From the NCBI RefSeq assembly GCF_000585495.1, contig NZ_CP007264.1, forward strand, positions 1,302,001 through 1,366,000: a stretch of DNA of 64,000 nucleotides. Direction: 5' to 3'. This stretch comes from Thermococcus nautili. Its GTDB lineage: Archaea; Methanobacteriota_B; Thermococci; Thermococcales; Thermococcaceae. The notes under the pieces are model-generated. The model was not told the origin of the DNA. It made no database searches and saw only the letters and a program-made list of their open reading frames with translations. The translations under genes and the position numbers were made by a program. This document shows positions 25,825 through 34,267 of the stretch, in pieces. Position 1 is the first letter of the stretch, and each line of letters begins with the position of its first letter.

Positions 25825-27105
25825 TCAGCCAAGAGCCGCCTGGACTGCCAGGTCGGCCCTGACTATTCCGTAGCCGTAGTAGATGTCCCATCCGGGGTCT
25901 CCGAGGTCGTCGGCGGTAACGTGGAGGATTCCCCTGACGGTGTTGGTGTTCATGTCATCGAAGGTTCCGACCGGGAGAACCTTGCCGTACTTGTTGTAGT
26001 AGGCCGCCTGGATGAGCGCAACGACACCGCTGACGTGCGGGGTGGCCATTGAGGTTCCGCTGAGGCTCTCGTAGGTGTCGTCCGGGTAGGTGCTGAGCAC
26101 GTCAACGCCCGGGGCGCTAACTTCGGGCTGGAGGTTGCTGAAGTAAGCTACGGCGTCGCTCGAGTCGGTGGCTCCAACCGCTATGACCTCCGGGTAGATG
26201 GCCGGGTAGCTCGGCTGGTCGGCGGCCTCGTTACCGCTCGCGGCGACGATGACGACGCCGTAGTTGTAGGCCTTGATTATCATGTCGTGGAGGTACTCAT
26301 CGTCGCTCGGTCCTCCGAGGGACATGCTTATGACCTCGGCGGCGTCATCATCCGGGTCTCCAACGATTATTCCGTCCCCGTCCTTGTCAAGTATTCCGTC
26401 CGGACCGAGAAGGGCCTGCTCGATTCCTATCGCTATGTCGGTGTACGCTCCACTTCCCCTGTCGTCAAGAACCTTTATGGCGTAGATTTCAACGTTCGGG
26501 GCGACTCCGACGACGCCGATGTCGTTGTTAAGCGCCGCGATGGTTCCGGCGACGTGGGTTCCGTGGCCGTTGCCGTCGTACCAGTCAGCGGGGTCGGTGC
26601 TAACCTCGCCGCCTATGGTGCTGACGCCCCAGGCGATGTTGTCCTTGAGGTCGGGGTGGTCCCAGTCTATTCCGGTGTCGAGTATGGCAACCTCGATGAC
26701 GCCGTTGCTGGCGCCGGTGGTTATACTCCATGTGTCGGGAGCCTTAACGCGCTCTATTCCCCAGGGAATCTCCTGGGCGGGCTGTGTGGGCTCTGGAACG
26801 AGCCACCTCGGCCCTCCCCTGTAGAGCTGGGCCTGGGCGTCGAACTCGACATTCTTAACTCCCTCAAGCTTGGCGAGCTTTCCAACCGCGTTGGGAGGAA
26901 TGTCAATGACGACGGCATCAATCAGCTTGAACTCGTAGACGATTTTACCGCCTATGCCCCTTACTGCATCTCCCCTGAAGTCGTCCCTGTCTATAAGGGC
27001 AACCACCCTAACCGTGTCGCTGCCCTTGGCAGCGGTTGGCACAGCAAAGAGGGACAGAACCAGTGCCAGGACGAGCAGTCCGCCAACTACTACCCTCCGC
27101 TCCAT
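25825..27105 (-). CDS. Secreted subtilisin-like serine protease
   Basis: 426 aa, close in length and sequence to Tk-subtilisin of T. kodakarensis. Signal peptide at 1-26, then a propeptide that acts as inhibitor and chaperone (to about residue 105). The mature domain has catalytic Asp in AILDTGIDWDHPDLK, His in GHGTHVAGTI and Ser in SGTSMATPHVSG; the oxyanion Asn is in AASGNEA. A Ca-binding insertion DGILDKDGDGIIVGDPDDD is present. The known homologue folds only with calcium. Single gene with its own promoter. Confidence 0.96.
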   Translation of the reverse strand: MERRVVVGGLLVLALVLSLFAVPTAAKGSDTVRVVALIDRDDFRGDAVRGIGGKIVYEFKLIDAVVIDIPPNAVGKLAKLEGVKNVEFDAQAQLYRGGPRWLVPEPTQPAQEIPWGIERVKAPDTWSITTGASNGVIEVAILDTGIDWDHPDLKDNIAWGVSTIGGEVSTDPADWYDGNGHGTHVAGTIAALNNDIGVVGVAPNVEIYAIKVLDDRGSGAYTDIAIGIEQALLGPDGILDKDGDGIIVGDPDDDAAEVISMSLGGPSDDEYLHDMIIKAYNYGVVIVAASGNEAADQPSYPAIYPEVIAVGATDSSDAVAYFSNLQPEVSAPGVDVLSTYPDDTYESLSGTSMATPHVSGVVALIQAAYYNKYGKVLPVGTFDDMNTNTVRGILHVTADDLGDPGWDIYYGYGIVRADLAVQAALG

Positions 27106-27154
27106 ATTAGTTCACCCCTGCATGTTTTAGCGCACTCATATCAAATCTGGTCTA

Positions 27155-27170
27155 CTTAAGTCTTTTGTAG
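27155..27170 (-). promoter_or_regulatory. Putative subtilisin promoter
   Basis: On the minus strand AAAAGACTTAAGTAGA resembles BRE/TATA, about 50 nt before the subtilisin start. The rest of 27171-27349 holds only the promoter of the opposite gene. Confidence 0.35.
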
Positions 27171-27349
27171 ATTACATATGTCGCACTGTCAACAAAAATA
27201 GACTGTCTCTTCACATGTGCTTTCCGTTTCCACTTCCCCCTGTCATTTTGATAAACACCAAGTTTTTAGATAGGTATGCCAAAAAATTTTCGAGATATCT
27301 CCTGGTTAACTGCCGAAAGTCCCATAAACACGCTTTGTAATGTGCCACC

Positions 27350-27925
27350 ATGCCACATTACTACGGTCTCAGAATCCTGCTCGACGAGAACGTCTATGAG
27401 CCGGCGGAGGATACGTTTCTCCTCGCCGAGACCCTTGAGGTTAAACCCGGTGAAGTGGCGCTCGACGTTGGAACCGGGACGGGGATTATAGCCCTCCTCA
27501 TGGCGAGGAAAGCCAAACGCGTCCTCGGCGTTGACGTGAATCCAATGGCTATAGAACTCGCCAGGAAGAACGCCCTGCTGAACGGAATCAGAAACGTCGA
27601 GTTCCGCCTGAGCGACCTTTTTGAGAACGTCTCGGGAAGGTTCGACGTGATAACGTTCAACGCCCCCTACCTGCCGGGTGAGCCGGAAGAGCCAATAGAC
27701 TTGGCCCTCGTCGGTGGGAAAACCGGGAGGGAGGTGATAGACCGGTTCATCCGGGAGGTGCCTGATTATCTGACCGAGAACGGCAGGGTTTACCTCGTCC
27801 AGAGCTCGATAACCGGGATTGAAGAAACGCTGAATCTTTTCCGGGAAGTCGGCCTTAGGGCTGAGGTTGTCGCCAAAAGGCACCTCTTCTTTGAGGACAT
27901 CGTGGTTATTCAGGCCAGGCGGTAG
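27350..27925 (+). CDS. HemK/Mtq2-type SAM-dependent methyltransferase
   Basis: 191 aa class I methyltransferase. SAM site: LDVGTGTGIIALLMA, then GVDVNPMAIELARKNA. The active-site motif is NAPYLPGEPEEP, a variant of NPPY used for Gln side chains. Archaeal/eukaryal HemK2-Mtq2 enzymes of this size methylate the GGQ Gln of release factor aRF1; that substrate is inferred. No ribosome site precedes ATG 27350, and a TATA-like CCATAAACAC sits about 25 nt upstream, so the mRNA may be leaderless. Its 3' end overlaps a small gene on the minus strand. Confidence 0.85.
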   Translation: MPHYYGLRILLDENVYEPAEDTFLLAETLEVKPGEVALDVGTGTGIIALLMARKAKRVLGVDVNPMAIELARKNALLNGIRNVEFRLSDLFENVSGRFDVITFNAPYLPGEPEEPIDLALVGGKTGREVIDRFIREVPDYLTENGRVYLVQSSITGIEETLNLFREVGLRAEVVAKRHLFFEDIVVIQARR

Positions 27926-28044
27926 CGCCTTATCTCGTGGAGGAGCTTTACCTTGGGCCTCTCGTTACCTTCCTCGGGCTCCTCGCCAGGGAAGAGAACT
28001 ATCTCCCTCGGCTTGAGCATGGGTTCGGGTTTTATGCGCATCAT
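27910..28044 (-). CDS. Small 44-aa protein, leaderless mRNA
   Basis: MMRIKPEPMLKPREIVLFPG, then acidic EEPEEGNERP and a basic end KVKLLHEIRRYRLA. It is read from ATG 28044. A strong BRE/TATA (GAAAGGTTTAAAAGG, minus strand, 28065-28079) lies at the distance that puts the transcription start at about 28044, so the message would begin at the start codon. Codon use resembles neighbouring real genes. The last 16 bp overlap the methyltransferase gene tail to tail. Function unknown; charge pattern suggests a nucleic-acid or protein partner. Confidence 0.6.
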   Translation of the reverse strand: MMRIKPEPMLKPREIVLFPGEEPEEGNERPKVKLLHEIRRYRLA

Positions 28045-28064
28045 GGTTGTGGGCTCGGCCTTGA

Positions 28065-28079
28065 CCTTTTAAACCTTTC
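28065..28079 (-). promoter_or_regulatory. Strong promoter of the 44-aa gene
   Basis: GAAAGGTTTAAAAGG on the minus strand, one of the best TATA/BRE matches in the window, about 25 nt from ATG 28044. Confidence 0.65.
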
Positions 28080-28127
28080 GCAGATTGACGAAGGAATTTT
28101 CGACGATGCACAGTCGCGACCAATCAG

Positions 28128-28139
28128 GTTTTTAAAACC
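28128..28139 (+). promoter_or_regulatory. Promoter of taw1
   Basis: GTTTTTAAAACC, 29 nt before ATG 28168. Diverges from the promoter at 28065-28079. Confidence 0.55.
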
Positions 28140-28167
28140 TCGCCCGAGTTTGGGTTAGGTGAGACTA

Positions 28168-29169
28168 ATGGCGATAGTGGTTAAGGCCAACCCGAACATG
28201 CCCGAGGAAATCGCGCTCCTCTTCAGAAAACAGCACTACGAGCTCGTTGGCAGGCACAGCGGAGTTAAGCTCTGCCACTGGCTCAAGGAGAGCCTCACCA
28301 AGGGTCGCTTCTGCTACAAGCAGAAGTTCTACGGCATAGCGAGCCACAGATGCCTTCAGATGACGCCGGTCTTGGCCTGGTGCACCCACAACTGCATCTT
28401 CTGCTGGCGCCCGATGGAGGGCTTCCTCGGCACCGAGTTGCCAGAACCCTGGGATGACCCTGCTTTCATCGTCGAGGAGAGCATAAAGGCCCAGAGGAAG
28501 CTTCTCGTCGGCTACAAAGGCAACCCCAAGGTTCCGAAGGAGAAGTTCGAGGAAGCGTGGAACCCGAAGCACGCGGCGATTAGCCTATCGGGCGAGCCGA
28601 TGCTCTACCCGTACATGGGCGACCTCGTTGAGGAGTTCCACAAGAGGGGCTTCACGACCTTCATAGTCACCAACGGAACCGTTCCGGAGAGGCTGGAGGA
28701 GATGATTAGAGAAGATAAGCTTCCAACGCAGTTCTACGTCTCGCTGACCGCTCCTGACATCGAGACTTACAACCGCGTCAACGTCCCGATGATTCCCGAC
28801 GGCTGGGAGAAGATAAAGGAAACCCTCAGGCTCATGCGCGACGCGGAAACGAGGACGGTGATTAGGCTCACCCTTGTCAAGGGCGAGAACATGCACAGCC
28901 CCGAAAAGTACGCCGAGCTGATTAAGATAGCGAACCCGATGTTCGTCGAGGCCAAAGCCTACATGTTCGTCGGCTTCTCGAGGAACAGGCTCACAATCAA
29001 CAACATGCCGAGGCACGAGGAAATCAGGGCCTTCGCCGAGGAGCTCGTGAAGCACCTGCCCGGCTACCACATCGAGGACGAGTACGAGCCGAGCAGGGTC
29101 GTTCTCATCATGCGCGACGACGTGGACGGCAGAGGAAGGGGATTGACGGGAAGGTTCATTTCTGATTGA
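28168..29169 (+). CDS. taw1: tRNA 4-demethylwyosine synthase Taw1 (TYW1)
   Basis: 333 aa radical SAM enzyme. It makes imidazopurine 4-demethylwyosine at G37 of tRNA-Phe from N1-methylguanosine and pyruvate. The cluster motif is in AWCTHNCIFCWRP (CxxxCxxC), and an earlier Cys (KLCHWLKES) and FCYKQKFYGI fit the second cluster site of archaeal TYW1. SGEPMLYPY is the SAM-binding GGE-like motif. ATG 28168 with TTAGGTGA upstream; the reading from 28159 is less likely. Full length. Confidence 0.94.
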   Translation: MAIVVKANPNMPEEIALLFRKQHYELVGRHSGVKLCHWLKESLTKGRFCYKQKFYGIASHRCLQMTPVLAWCTHNCIFCWRPMEGFLGTELPEPWDDPAFIVEESIKAQRKLLVGYKGNPKVPKEKFEEAWNPKHAAISLSGEPMLYPYMGDLVEEFHKRGFTTFIVTNGTVPERLEEMIREDKLPTQFYVSLTAPDIETYNRVNVPMIPDGWEKIKETLRLMRDAETRTVIRLTLVKGENMHSPEKYAELIKIANPMFVEAKAYMFVGFSRNRLTINNMPRHEEIRAFAEELVKHLPGYHIEDEYEPSRVVLIMRDDVDGRGRGLTGRFISD

Positions 29170-29188
29170 TTCCACGCCACGTGGAAAA

Positions 29189-29199
29189 CTTTATTTATC
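29189..29199 (+). promoter_or_regulatory. Promoter of the cyclase-repeat/cetZ operon
   Basis: CTTTATTTATC with an upstream GGAAAA (BRE), about 33 nt before ATG 29232. Confidence 0.5.
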
Positions 29200-29231
29200 T
29201 TCCCCACCATTTTTGGTTGGGGTGTGAGTAT

Positions 29232-31457
29232 ATGAACAGGATAGCGGCGGTTTTAATGGTTCTCCTCCTGGTAATTCCCGGCGCTTACGCTGGCCAAATC
29301 AGCTGGAGCGTTAACTTTCTCGAAGATACCTCTTCCAACGTTCAGAGCGTTCGAGAAATGAGCCTCGTTCTCATGGCCCTGTCCGGTGCCCAGAAAGCCG
29401 TTGGTAACACGTCTGCCGATAAAATCGACTCCCTCGCCATGAGGCTGCTCTCCCTTCAGAACTCCGACGGCGGGTGGGGTTACCTTCCGAACGAGACAAG
29501 CAACGTGGTTGACACTTCTTATGCCCTTATTGCCCTTCTTAAGGCAGAACCTTACGTTTCTCCGGTTCACCGCTCCGCTCTCATCGAGGGTGTTTCGGGT
29601 GCGGTGTCGTACCTTCTCACGTCATCGTCCGGTAATGGCTGGGGCTACGTCCCGGACAGTGCTCCCGCCTTCTACCCGACCGTCATGGCCGTCTGGGCCC
29701 TCGGTGAGTACGGCTACTACTATACTGAGAGCCCAATAAAGAACGCAGTCGGCTTCCTCCTCTCCGCCCCCTCGACCCTCCCTGCTCCTCAGGCTCTTGC
29801 GCTCAAGGTTATAGCCCTCCACGCCGTTAACTACCCTGTGCCCGACGACATCGTCTCCAACGTTGAGGAACTCCTCAGGAGCGACTCTATAACGACCCTC
29901 GACAGGGCCATGCTCACTTATGCCCTTGAGCTCGTCAGGCCCCTTGACTTCACCACCTCCTTCTTCGTGAGCAAACTGCTCGAACTCGCCAACGTTTCCG
30001 GCGACTACGCCTACTGGCTCTCGTCGCCAACGTATCCCCTCACGACTCCCGAGGTAGTCAAGACGTCTGCATTCGCACTCATGGCCGTTGCATATCTCGA
30101 GCAGTACACCCCTCAGCTTCCTGCTGAGCAGAACCCCTACGTTGCCCCGTGCTCCGCCCTTGAGTCCCTCCAGAACGACGACGGGGGCTGGCCCCTTGTT
30201 AAACCCGGCCCGTCAAACGAGAAGGCAACCTACTACGCCCTCCTCGCTCTCAAATACTGCGTTCCGACCAACAAGTCCGTCGAGAAGGCTCTCTCGTGGG
30301 CCAGGGAAGCTCTTACCGTCGATGGGGCGAGGATGGTGAGCACCCACAGGTTCTCCCCCGCTTACTTCTACGCCCTTGAGACACTGCTCCACTCCAACGC
30401 CCTCTCGGCGGAGGAAAAGGAGAAGGCAATCAACGACATAATCTCCTCCCAGCTTCCCTATGGAATTGGCCTCTGGGGCAACAACCTTGGTCCCCAGCCC
30501 TACCAGACGGCACTCGCCGTCAGGGCTCTCGTTGACCTCGGCGTTCCTGCCAACGACTCCCTCATCCAGCGCGCAGTTAAGTGGGTTCTGGACACCTCCA
30601 ACGGGGGATGGGGAATCTACGTTTCGACGCCCTACTTCTCCTACATGCTGAGGCCCGACGTCATGACGACCGTTTCGATAATCGAGGCCCTTCAGGGAAT
30701 CGTGCCCGAGGACAAGCTCAGGCCCCACGCGGACTGGCTCGTTTCCCAGCGCGTTGACGGTGGCTGGGCCTACTGGAAGCCCTACTACGATCCGATGAGC
30801 GGCCGCGTTATCCAGGAGAAACCCACCGTTGAGCTGACCGTCCGCGTCACCGACGTTCTGGCTGAGTTCGGCTACAACTTCAGCAGGGACACCCTCAACT
30901 TTGTCATCGGGGCCAAGCAGAGCGGCGAAATCAACGGAAAGTCCGTCGAGACGGCCTTTGCAGTGATGTACCTTTCCCGCTACAAGTTCGTTCCGAAGGT
31001 CACCCTTGATGACGTCAGGCTGGCCCTCGGTTCGGAGCTCTTTACACTCGTGACATCCGGACTCTCCAAGAACGAGACCGAAAAGGTTGTGGGTTCTCTC
31101 ATCGAGCTCTACGGGAACTCCTTTGTGGTTGCCAACACGACTGAAATCGGTGAGGGTTACTACATAGTCGTGGCGCCCTACGGAAGCTACAATGTCTCAG
31201 CATACAACCCCTACCTCAGCTTCCGCGTTGAGAATGGAAGCGTAGTGGTGGCCAACTACACCGCGCCGGTGGATTCCTCGATAGTGCTGGTTCCAGGTTA
31301 TACCGCAAAGGGGAAGGTACTCTTCGTGTTCTACTCCCCATCGAGCAGGTGGATGGCCGTCGAGCTATTCACAACGGGCTTCATACGCTACATTCACGGT
31401 GATGCAATGGTGCTGACGTACGAGAACGACAGGTTCATCCAGAAGGTCGTGGGGTGA
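29232..31457 (+). CDS. Secreted protein with prenyltransferase/squalene-cyclase-type repeats
   Basis: 741 aa. Signal peptide at 1-20 (NRIAAVLMVLLLVIPGAYA). At least five QW-like alpha-toroid repeats: LQNSDGGWGYLPN, GNGWGYVPDSA, LQNDDGGWPLVKP, TSNGGWGIYV and QRVDGGWAYWKP, each followed by a helix with xxALxALxxY. The acidic DXDD of true cyclases is absent, so it is more likely a binding or scaffold protein of the alpha-alpha toroid type. A beta-rich C-terminal domain (about 640-741) follows. No membrane anchor at the end. GGGGTGTGA precedes ATG 29232. Genes to 32561 are 6 nt or less apart. Confidence 0.75.
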   Translation: MNRIAAVLMVLLLVIPGAYAGQISWSVNFLEDTSSNVQSVREMSLVLMALSGAQKAVGNTSADKIDSLAMRLLSLQNSDGGWGYLPNETSNVVDTSYALIALLKAEPYVSPVHRSALIEGVSGAVSYLLTSSSGNGWGYVPDSAPAFYPTVMAVWALGEYGYYYTESPIKNAVGFLLSAPSTLPAPQALALKVIALHAVNYPVPDDIVSNVEELLRSDSITTLDRAMLTYALELVRPLDFTTSFFVSKLLELANVSGDYAYWLSSPTYPLTTPEVVKTSAFALMAVAYLEQYTPQLPAEQNPYVAPCSALESLQNDDGGWPLVKPGPSNEKATYYALLALKYCVPTNKSVEKALSWAREALTVDGARMVSTHRFSPAYFYALETLLHSNALSAEEKEKAINDIISSQLPYGIGLWGNNLGPQPYQTALAVRALVDLGVPANDSLIQRAVKWVLDTSNGGWGIYVSTPYFSYMLRPDVMTTVSIIEALQGIVPEDKLRPHADWLVSQRVDGGWAYWKPYYDPMSGRVIQEKPTVELTVRVTDVLAEFGYNFSRDTLNFVIGAKQSGEINGKSVETAFAVMYLSRYKFVPKVTLDDVRLALGSELFTLVTSGLSKNETEKVVGSLIELYGNSFVVANTTEIGEGYYIVVAPYGSYNVSAYNPYLSFRVENGSVVVANYTAPVDSSIVLVPGYTAKGKVLFVFYSPSSRWMAVELFTTGFIRYIHGDAMVLTYENDRFIQKVVG

Positions 31458-31463
31458 AGGCCC

Positions 31464-32561
31464 TTGAGGGCCCTGATAATAGGAATCGGCCAGTGCGGGA
31501 CGAAGATAGCCGACCTGTTCGCGCTAGTTGACTTCGAAACCCTCGCGGTGAACACCTCCCGCGGCGACCTCGAGTACCTCAAGCACGTCCCACAGGACAG
31601 GAGGATACTCATAGGTGAGAGCCTCACAGGCGGTAAGGGCGTCAACGCTAACCCCATACTGGGCAGGGAGGCAATGAAGCGCGACCTGCCGCTGGTGATG
31701 CGCAAGATAAACTCCATAGTCGGCTACGAGGACGTTGACATCTTCTTCCTTACCTTTGGCTTCGGCGGTGGAACCGGTGCCGGCGGAACGCCCGTCCTGG
31801 CTGAGGCCCTCAAGGAGGAGTACCCTGATTCGCTCGTCGTTGCCATCGGCGCGCTCCCGCTCAGGGAGGAGGGCATAAGGCCCACCATCAACGCCGCCAT
31901 AACGATAGACAAGCTGTCCAAGATTGCGGACTCGATAATAGCGATAGACAACAACAAGCTGAAGGAGGGCAACGACGACATAAGCAGGGCCTACGAGAGG
32001 ATTAACTACACCATAGTCGAGAGGATAGCCTCTCTTCTGGCCCTCGTGGATGTTCCCGGCGAGCAGACCCTTGACGCGAGCGACCTCAAGTTCGTCCTCA
32101 AGGCCTTTGGAAGCTTCGCCACCGTTGGCTACGCGAAGGCCGAGGCGAGCAAGGTGAAGAGCCTGTCGAGGCTGATAATCAAGTCCTTTGAGAGCGAGGG
32201 TCTCTACCTCGACGCCAACATCGAGTCCGCCCTCTACGGCCTCGTCGCGGTACACGGCCCGCCGGAGGTTCTCAAGGCTGGAGACATCTTCGAGGCCCTC
32301 GATTACCTCACGAGCAAAATCAGGGGCAAGCAGATTTTCAGGGGCTTTTATCCGGACCCGCGCGAGAGAGAAGTTGAGGTCGTCACGCTCCTCAGCGGAA
32401 TCTACGAGAGCAGGAGCATCGAGGAAATCGTCAAAACCGCCAAGCAGTACGCGAGGTCCTTCATGGAGGCCAAGAAAGAGGCGGAAACAAAGAAGAGCGA
32501 GCTCCTCAGCGGTTTGCCCGACTTCGACGACATCTACCCAGTTCCCGAGGGTGAGGAGTGA
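31464..32561 (+). CDS. cetZ: Tubulin-like protein CetZ
   Basis: 365 aa. GIGQCGTKIAD is the N-terminal nucleotide motif, GFGGGTGAGGTP is the tubulin/FtsZ signature, and NNKLKEGNDDISRAYERIN and PGEQTLDASDLK are in the activation domain. CetZ proteins are archaeal cytoskeletal GTPases that shape the cell and help place motility structures (shown in Haloferax). TTG at 31464 is used, with GGGGTGAAGG 3 nt upstream. The stop overlaps the next start (ATGA). Its place before a pilin-like operon invites a link in positioning. Confidence 0.92.
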   Translation: MRALIIGIGQCGTKIADLFALVDFETLAVNTSRGDLEYLKHVPQDRRILIGESLTGGKGVNANPILGREAMKRDLPLVMRKINSIVGYEDVDIFFLTFGFGGGTGAGGTPVLAEALKEEYPDSLVVAIGALPLREEGIRPTINAAITIDKLSKIADSIIAIDNNKLKEGNDDISRAYERINYTIVERIASLLALVDVPGEQTLDASDLKFVLKAFGSFATVGYAKAEASKVKSLSRLIIKSFESEGLYLDANIESALYGLVAVHGPPEVLKAGDIFEALDYLTSKIRGKQIFRGFYPDPREREVEVVTLLSGIYESRSIEEIVKTAKQYARSFMEAKKEAETKKSELLSGLPDFDDIYPVPEGEE

Positions 32562-33178
32562 TGGAGAACATCAAGGACTCGGTGGAGGTCGCGCTCGAAC
32601 TCGATGAGAAGTCCGTTTACTCTCACATCGCCCACGAAAGTGCGGAGGATATAATCCGGATTATCTCCTCCCTCGACGCCGAGAGGGCAAAGCTTCGTGG
32701 GGAGGTCATTTACTACACCGACGACTGGGACGCGCTGATAAGGGAGAGGATGGCCAAGGGAAAGCGTCATACGGCCTTCGACTTCTACAACCCCGCCCTG
32801 CTCGACATCTGGGAGGAGAAGGTTAAACTCGGGAAGAAGCTCAAGAGGCTTGAAAGGCTCTCCTACGCGGTTCTCGGGACTGTTGTTGGGCTGACCGGCC
32901 TTGCGACGGTTCTGATGGGCACACCGTTCATCCTGCTCGGTCTTGCCATTCTCCCCCTGGCGGTCGCCGTGAGGGACAGGGTGAAGAGCTCGCTCGACCT
33001 GCTCTACTACGAACTCACCCAGTTCTTCATAGATGAACTCCGGGCAATCGTCACCAAACACGGGCTCACCCCCGAGAAATACAAGTTTAAGCTGTTCACA
33101 GGGGGTTATTTTGGCGTAGAAACAAAGAGAACGCCTTCGGGCATATTTGCGGTCGTTGAAGACAAATCTGGGGAGTAA
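32561..33178 (+). CDS. Two-span membrane protein coupled to cetZ
   Basis: 205 aa. Soluble N-terminal part (1-105) with a charged, probably helical stretch (SAEDIIRIISSLDAERAKL), a hydrophobic hairpin (about 108-150: LSYAVLGTVVGLTGLATVLM and FILLGLAILPLAVAV), and a C-terminal soluble part. ATGA overlap with cetZ implies coupled translation and possibly a membrane anchor for the polymer; this is inference. No family recognised. Confidence 0.65.
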   Translation: MENIKDSVEVALELDEKSVYSHIAHESAEDIIRIISSLDAERAKLRGEVIYYTDDWDALIRERMAKGKRHTAFDFYNPALLDIWEEKVKLGKKLKRLERLSYAVLGTVVGLTGLATVLMGTPFILLGLAILPLAVAVRDRVKSSLDLLYYELTQFFIDELRAIVTKHGLTPEKYKFKLFTGGYFGVETKRTPSGIFAVVEDKSGE

Positions 33179-33179
33179 C

Positions 33180-33190
33180 CGTTAAATATG
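33180..33190 (+). promoter_or_regulatory. Promoter of the pilin-like operon
   Basis: CGTTAAATATG, with TAAC before it, about 35-40 nt upstream of ATG 33223. The next strong promoter on this strand is after 43080, so about 9.5 kb may be one transcript. Confidence 0.45.
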
Positions 33191-33222
33191 GTTCAATCCT
33201 ATGACCTTATGGAGGGAGTGAG

Positions 33223-33837
33223 ATGGGGTTAGTCCTTAGAAGGCGCGGTCAAATTTCGCTTGAGTTCATGCTTGTGTTCTCGATAATGCTGATTATGCTA
33301 CTCTACTCAGTCAAGAACGTGGGGTTTGATTCAAGCTCTCCCTCCTCGGGTACCCTGGCGATTCAAATCGCCCTTGAGGAAAAGAGCGTTGCGAACGTTA
33401 TAGCCGGGGCAATTGACCAGGTTTACGCCCAGGGTCCGGGGTCAAAGGTTACCGTTTACGCGCACTTCAACCTGCTCCGCAACTCCGAGTACCTCTCCAA
33501 GGCATTTAACCTGACATCCCCTCAGGTTCAGTTGCTTTTCATAGGGACTAACGACCCGCTCTTCCCTACCGGCGCTGAGAACTCCGTGGTTGCCGTCGCG
33601 GTCGCCAACTCAACGGTCGGACCCGTGCTTACCGGCTCCAACAGAACAGGTGTCTGGGTTCAGACCTACTTCCTGTACAATTCCACGACACAATCAAAAT
33701 TCATGGTTCCGCTCAACCCGGCAGACGTGCCCGGGACGATGAGAATTGTTGTTGAATGGAACCCTGAGTTGCCGGTTTCGATGGCGTACAACGCCACGTC
33801 TAAAACGCTCTACATAAACATCAAGCCGGGTGCCTGA
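33223..33837 (+). CDS. Class III signal-peptide pilin-like protein
   Basis: 204 aa. MGLVLRRRGQISLEFMLVFS: basic leader, then the QxSxE motif and a hydrophobic helix, the type III (DUF361) pre-pilin signal of euryarchaea cut by EppA. The rest is beta-rich, with several N-x-S/T sequons (NSTVGP, NRTGV, NSTTQ, NATSK) for AglB. Likely the main subunit or an early minor pilin of a type IV pilus-like fibre. GGAGGGAGTGAG precedes ATG 33223. No EppA or pilus ATPase is inside this window. Confidence 0.78.
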   Translation: MGLVLRRRGQISLEFMLVFSIMLIMLLYSVKNVGFDSSSPSSGTLAIQIALEEKSVANVIAGAIDQVYAQGPGSKVTVYAHFNLLRNSEYLSKAFNLTSPQVQLLFIGTNDPLFPTGAENSVVAVAVANSTVGPVLTGSNRTGVWVQTYFLYNSTTQSKFMVPLNPADVPGTMRIVVEWNPELPVSMAYNATSKTLYINIKPGA

Positions 33838-33838
33838 A

Positions 33839-34267
33839 ATGAGGGGTCAGATAAGTCTTGACCTGCTCTTTGCAGTCGCCATAATCTCGATAACCATGCT
33901 GAGCGTGATGAACGTTGCCCTGAGCGAGAAGACTGAGACCGAGGTCCTCGGCACGTCGGCCCAGCTGAAGGCCTTTGCCATAGACATAAGAGGAACTGTC
34001 GCGAGGCTCTACGCGTCCCCTGGAATCACCGTTGTGAAGGAGTCTCCCGTTGAGCTTGGGCCAGGGGAGTGGATTAACGTGACCCTGAGGGCCGATGGAT
34101 ACCTGCAGATTCGCGCCCAAATCGGTGGTAGGGAGTACGTTGTGGTGGAGAAGCTCCAAGTGCCCCCTGGAACGACGAGCTCGGTCCTGCTGACCCAAAC
34201 CATGAGGGAGTTTAAACTGTCGTCTAGGAGGTTGCCCGATGGTGTGGAAGTCGTCGTCGAAACGTAG
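33839..34267 (+). CDS. Small class III pilin-like protein
   Basis: 142 aa. MRGQISLDLLFAVAIISITM repeats the pre-pilin motif with Asp for Glu at position 5 of the mature helix. A beta-rich domain follows with GPGEWINVTLRADGYLQI. ATG 33839 is one nt after the upstream stop; GTG 33830 would overlap. The next gene overlaps by 29 bp. Its size suggests a minor pilin that starts assembly. Confidence 0.72.
   Translation: MRGQISLDLLFAVAIISITMLSVMNVALSEKTETEVLGTSAQLKAFAIDIRGTVARLYASPGITVVKESPVELGPGEWINVTLRADGYLQIRAQIGGREYVVVEKLQVPPGTTSSVLLTQTMREFKLSSRRLPDGVEVVVET

Noticed and set aside
26287-27159. 290-aa open frame opposite the subtilisin gene
   Set aside because: It mirrors a clearly real protease gene, has no ribosome site and a Val/Gly/Asp-rich composition typical of antisense frames.
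27937-28158. 73-aa plus-strand open frame
   Set aside because: The opposite strand has a better promoter and a small gene with real-looking codons.
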